A DNA stretch of 64,000 nt from Candidatus Geocrenenecus huangii (lineage in GTDB: Archaea; Thermoproteota; Nitrososphaeria_A; Caldarchaeales; Wolframiiraptoraceae), in assembly GCA_023268155.1 (NCBI GenBank), contig JALNKM010000005.1, forward strand, positions 1 through 64,000, in the 5' to 3' direction. The translations under genes and the position numbers were made by a program. The notes under the pieces are model-generated. The model was given only the letters and a program-made list of their open reading frames with translations. It did no database searches and was not told the origin of the DNA. Shown here in pieces: positions 61,234 through 64,000 of this stretch. How positions within the stretch are numbered: position 1 is the first letter of the stretch; each line of letters begins with the position of its first letter.

Positions 61234-62679
61234 TTGGCGGGTAGAAGTATCTTCGATAAGATTTGGGAAATCCATACAGTCTATGAGAAAGAAGATGGTG
61301 AAACATTACTCTACGTTGACAGGCATTTAACTCACGAAGTTACTTCTCCCATGGCTTTTGAAGGACTTAGAGAGAAGAATAGAAGAGTTCGTAGACCGGA
61401 CCTTACATTTGCCGTAACCGACCATAACGTCCCTACAACAGATAGACTAAAACCGATAAGAGATGAATTATCCGCAAAACAGATAGCTGCACTAGAAAGG
61501 AATACGAGAGATTTTGGAATAACATTATTCGACTTGTATAGCCCCTACCAGGGAATAGTACATGTTATTGGACCGGAGCTCGGCTTAACAATTCCTGGAA
61601 TAACTCTAGTATGCGGAGATAGTCATACATCTACGCATGGCGCATTGGGTGCATTGGCATTCGGGATAGGTACGAGCGAGGGAGAACATGTATTAGCAAC
61701 ACAAACGTTATGGCTTAAGAAACCTAGAAAGATGCTTATAACACTCGATGGAAAACTATCTGAAGGTGTTACAGCCAAGGATGTAATCCTATGGATAATA
61801 AGGAACATCGGTACAGGCGGAGGGATTGGATACATAGTGGAGTATGATGGAGAAGCTATTAGAAGGATGAATGTTGAGGAACGTATGACATTATGCAACA
61901 TGGCGATAGAGGGGGGAGCGAGGACAGCGATAATCTCTCCAGACGAGCAGGTATTCAATTATGTTAAAGGCAGACCATATGCTCCGGCCGATGATGAATG
62001 GGGTGAAGCACTAGAATACTGGAAAAAAATCGTAAGCGACCCAGATGCAGAGTATCATAAAATTATAAGGTTTAGTGTAAATAAACTAGAACCCCAGGTA
62101 ACGTGGGGTACAAACCCTGCTATGACCTTGGGAGTCAGTGAAGAAATACCAGACCCAAAGGATTTCGACGACCCAGATGAAAGACATGCAATAGAAAGAG
62201 CTTTAGATTATATGGGGTTGAGACCAGGCACAAAGATTACAGACATAGGAGTCGACGTAGTTTTTATTGGTTCATGTACTAATGGTAGGTTGACAGACTT
62301 ATTAGATGCTGCGAGGGTCGCCTTAGGTAGAAAAGTTATGCATAACGTGAGAGCATTCGTCGTCCCAGGGTCTCAGCTAACCAAGAGAACGGCTGAAAGA
62401 CTCGGTCTCCATAGAATATTCATCGATGCCGGATTCGAGTGGAGAAACCCTGGATGCAGCATGTGTATAGCTATGAATGAGGATAGACTAAAACCCGGAG
62501 AGAGGTCTGCAAGCACTTCTAATAGAAATTTTGAGAATAGGCAGGGACCAGGCGGTAGAACTCATCTAGTAAGCCCCCTGATGGCTGCTGCCGCGGCAGT
62601 CTACGGCAGATTTGTAGATGTCAGAGAACTAGACTTGCCTAGTAGAGAGGAGGTGCTAGAGCATGCTGGAGGCTATTAG
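61234..62679 (+). CDS. leuC: 3-Isopropylmalate dehydratase large subunit (bacterial type)
   Basis: 4Fe-4S aconitase-family subunit isomerising 2- to 3-isopropylmalate in leucine synthesis. Cluster Cys residues are in IGSCTNGR (about 347-354) and NPGCSMCIAMNED (about 407-419), with CGDSHTSTHGALG near 128-140. The 481-residue form with the MAGRSIFDKIWEIH start matches the bacterial enzyme; archaeal LeuC/HacA proteins are near 420. A TTG start has GGGAGAG upstream. It overlaps leuD by 17 bp. Confidence 0.94.
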   Translation: MAGRSIFDKIWEIHTVYEKEDGETLLYVDRHLTHEVTSPMAFEGLREKNRRVRRPDLTFAVTDHNVPTTDRLKPIRDELSAKQIAALERNTRDFGITLFDLYSPYQGIVHVIGPELGLTIPGITLVCGDSHTSTHGALGALAFGIGTSEGEHVLATQTLWLKKPRKMLITLDGKLSEGVTAKDVILWIIRNIGTGGGIGYIVEYDGEAIRRMNVEERMTLCNMAIEGGARTAIISPDEQVFNYVKGRPYAPADDEWGEALEYWKKIVSDPDAEYHKIIRFSVNKLEPQVTWGTNPAMTLGVSEEIPDPKDFDDPDERHAIERALDYMGLRPGTKITDIGVDVVFIGSCTNGRLTDLLDAARVALGRKVMHNVRAFVVPGSQLTKRTAERLGLHRIFIDAGFEWRNPGCSMCIAMNEDRLKPGERSASTSNRNFENRQGPGGRTHLVSPLMAAAAAVYGRFVDVRELDLPSREEVLEHAGGY

Positions 62680-63289
62680 AGTTATAGAAGGTAAGGCTGC
62701 ACCTCTAAAATTAGATAATGTTGACACAGACCAGATTATCCCAGCGGAGTTTCTAAAGATACTTAGTAAGAAGGGCTTGGGGAGATACTGTTTCTATCGC
62801 TGGAGATATAATGAAGATGGAAGTCTTAAGAGAGACTTCATCCTTAACGATCCTAGATACTCGGATGCTTCTATACTTATAGCTGGGAGAAACTTCGGCA
62901 TTGGTTCTTCTAGAGAAAACGCTGTCTGGGCTCTTCAAGACCTTGGGATAAGATGTGTTATAGCCCCATCATTTGGAGACATATTCTACGTTAATTCTAT
63001 CAAGAATATGCTTCTATGTATAAAGTTGCCTGAAGAAGAAGTAAAGATGCTTCAGGAATTGGCGGAAAGAGAAACTTTGGTATTAAAGATAGACTTGGAG
63101 AAGAATACTATCGAATTCAAAGATAATATAATCAGGTTTGAGATGAATAACGTAGTTAGGGAGAGATTTCTGCAAGGCCTAGACGAGATAGAATTGACCT
63201 TAAAGAATCATATAGAGAGGATAAAAAAATATGAAGAGAATATGCCCGGATTCATGATCCCTAAGCCGAGGAGATTTGTCCCTTACTGA
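62663..63289 (+). CDS. leuD: 3-Isopropylmalate dehydratase small subunit (bacterial type)
   Basis: Swivel-domain partner of LeuC. LDNVDTDQIIPAEFLK (about 17-32) and the substrate loop GRNFGIGSSRENAVWAL (about 75-91) are present, with APSFGDIFYVNSIKN following. Length 208 and the extended C-terminus (ENMPGFMIPKPRRF) fit the bacterial small subunit, while the archaeal ones are about 165. The ATG start has GGAGGTG 7 nt upstream inside leuC. Its stop overlaps the converging malate dehydrogenase gene by 7 bp. Confidence 0.94.
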   Translation: MLEAIRVIEGKAAPLKLDNVDTDQIIPAEFLKILSKKGLGRYCFYRWRYNEDGSLKRDFILNDPRYSDASILIAGRNFGIGSSRENAVWALQDLGIRCVIAPSFGDIFYVNSIKNMLLCIKLPEEEVKMLQELAERETLVLKIDLEKNTIEFKDNIIRFEMNNVVRERFLQGLDEIELTLKNHIERIKKYEENMPGFMIPKPRRFVPY

Positions 63290-64000
63290 AGTTTTAGCTG
63301 TGATATAGCGTTCTTGACCGTCTCTGCACTTTTTATGAAAGCGTTCTTCTCTTCATTATTCAGTGGAAGCTCGATGATACTTTCTACACCATTCTTTCCT
63401 AGCACTGCTGGAACAACAAGACATACATCTGATACGCCGTACTCCCCATTTAGATATACAGAGGTAGGTATAACTCTTTTCTGGTCTTTCACTATTGACT
63501 CAACCATTATAGCGACCCCTGCGCCTGGAGCATGAGATGCAGACCAGCCCTTCAACTTGATTACCTGGGCTCCCATCTTCTTCGTTTCTTCAACTATTTG
63601 GTCTATCTTCTCTTTCGGTAAGAGCTCTACGAGGGGTTTACCGCATACATATGTATGTCTGGGAAGTAGGACCATTGTTTCTCCATGTTCTCCTATTATA
63701 GGCACATCCATCGATTTGTATGAAACGCCCAGTTCCCTCTTTATCAATGTCTTGAATCTTCCAGTATCTAGTGGACCGCTGAAACCTATTACCCTATTTC
63801 TCTCGAAACCTGTAACCTTGTATGCAACGTAAGTCATAACGTCTAACGGGTTAGTTACAATTATTACCTTGGATTTCGGAGCATATTCTTTAACTTTTTC
63901 AGAAACCTGTTTTATTACTTCGTAATTCTTGAATAATAAGTCCATTCTGGTCATATCTGCTTTCCGAATAAATCCAGCTGGAATAACAACTATATCAGAG
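63283..64000 (-). CDS. mdh: Malate dehydrogenase (LDH/MDH superfamily), 5' end outside window
   Basis: The frame stays open to the right edge (…VVIPAGFIRKADMTRMDLL reads through from base 63999), so the N-terminal Rossmann part is missing. Visible residues are the substrate Arg in IRKADMTR, the NAD-site VTNPLDVMTYVA, the catalytic His in IGEHGETM and GWSASHAPGAG. Arg rather than Gln before K-x-x-M-T-R favours malate over lactate as substrate. The visible ATG at 63954 is internal, not the start. Confidence 0.92.
   Translation of the reverse strand, partial: SDIVVIPAGFIRKADMTRMDLLFKNYEVIKQVSEKVKEYAPKSKVIIVTNPLDVMTYVAYKVTGFERNRVIGFSGPLDTGRFKTLIKRELGVSYKSMDVPIIGEHGETMVLLPRHTYVCGKPLVELLPKEKIDQIVEETKKMGAQVIKLKGWSASHAPGAGVAIMVESIVKDQKRVIPTSVYLNGEYGVSDVCLVVPAVLGKNGVESIIELPLNNEEKNAFIKSAETVKNAISQLKLQ

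Noticed and set aside
1-64000. CRISPR arrays, IS elements, integrases or prophage
   Set aside because: No regularly spaced repeats, transposase motifs or phage genes were seen in any gap or frame.

Overview
The window is archaeal. The supporting genes are an archaeal-type bifunctional FBP aldolase/phosphatase, archaeal triosephosphate isomerase, archaeal prolyl-tRNA synthetase, pantoate kinase, Mre11/Rad50 and HerA/NurA DNA-end-processing proteins, a CdvB-like ESCRT-III protein with a C-terminal winged helix, a short histone, an ADP-forming acyl-CoA synthetase, AbrB-PhoU and stomatin/STOPP. CdvB plus histone points to the TACK superphylum (Thermoproteota in the broad sense), but I cannot place it more finely. 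AT-rich TATA boxes often lie about 25-30 nt before the start codon (leaderless or short-leader mRNAs), and TTG is a common start codon, which fits such a lineage. Genes are dense, with no rRNA, tRNA, IS element or CRISPR array recognised.

Layout. 1-2.6 kb: the tail of an unknown protein, then a CPH-type heavy-metal P-type ATPase with a C-terminal YHS domain. 2.6-9.6 kb: Sua5 followed by a possible Pcc1-like short ORF, S-adenosylmethionine decarboxylase family, a Pit/DUF47 phosphate-transport pair, pyrB, a sugar-nucleotidyltransferase and pyrC. 10-19 kb: ADP-forming acyl-CoA synthetase, an apparently inactivated HisB homologue, CdvB-like ESCRT-III, GlmS, a HerA-NurA pair, and a divergent winged-helix gene with a palindrome at its promoter. 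19-30 kb: CBS-zinc-finger protein, PfkB kinase, MoaE/MoaD, UbiA prenyltransferase, glycine-cleavage gcvT-gcvPB-gcvPA, tpiA, a JAMM protease and proS. 30-40 kb: acylphosphatase-like protein, mre11-rad50, MFS transporter, HtpX-like protease, FBP aldolase/phosphatase, histone, phosphohexomutase and a zinc dehydrogenase. 40-49 kb: a box C/D sRNA, aldo/keto reductase, a phosphoribosyltransferase-STOPP-stomatin operon, CBS protein, DHH phosphoesterase, pantoate kinase with an ECF S-component, and AbrB-PhoU. 49-61 kb: a fatty-acid/acyl-CoA oxidation region. 61-64 kb: bacterial-type leuCD and malate dehydrogenase, which runs off the window.

How the genes fit together. The 49-61 kb block holds the parts of an acyl-CoA oxidation pathway: acyl-CoA ligase, acyl-CoA dehydrogenase, enoyl-CoA hydratase, 3-hydroxyacyl-CoA dehydrogenase, a thiolase with its DUF35 partner, ETF, and a membrane Fe-S oxidoreductase of the HdrD-like type that in other organisms passes ETF electrons to menaquinone. 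A MenA-like UbiA enzyme (22 kb) could make that quinone, and the ADP-forming acyl-CoA synthetase (10 kb) could harvest ATP from the acyl-CoA products. Central carbon genes (tpiA, FBP aldolase/phosphatase, phosphohexomutase, GlmS) suggest gluconeogenesis feeding sugar-nucleotide synthesis.

The items most worth a second look are the HisB-fold protein that has lost all of its metal-ligand motifs and sits beside cdvB, a MoaD whose terminal Gly-Gly is followed by three more residues in a genome that also encodes a JAMM protease, a box C/D sRNA with an apparent 23S rRNA guide, a putative KEOPS Pcc1 subunit downstream of sua5, and several strong palindromes at promoters.
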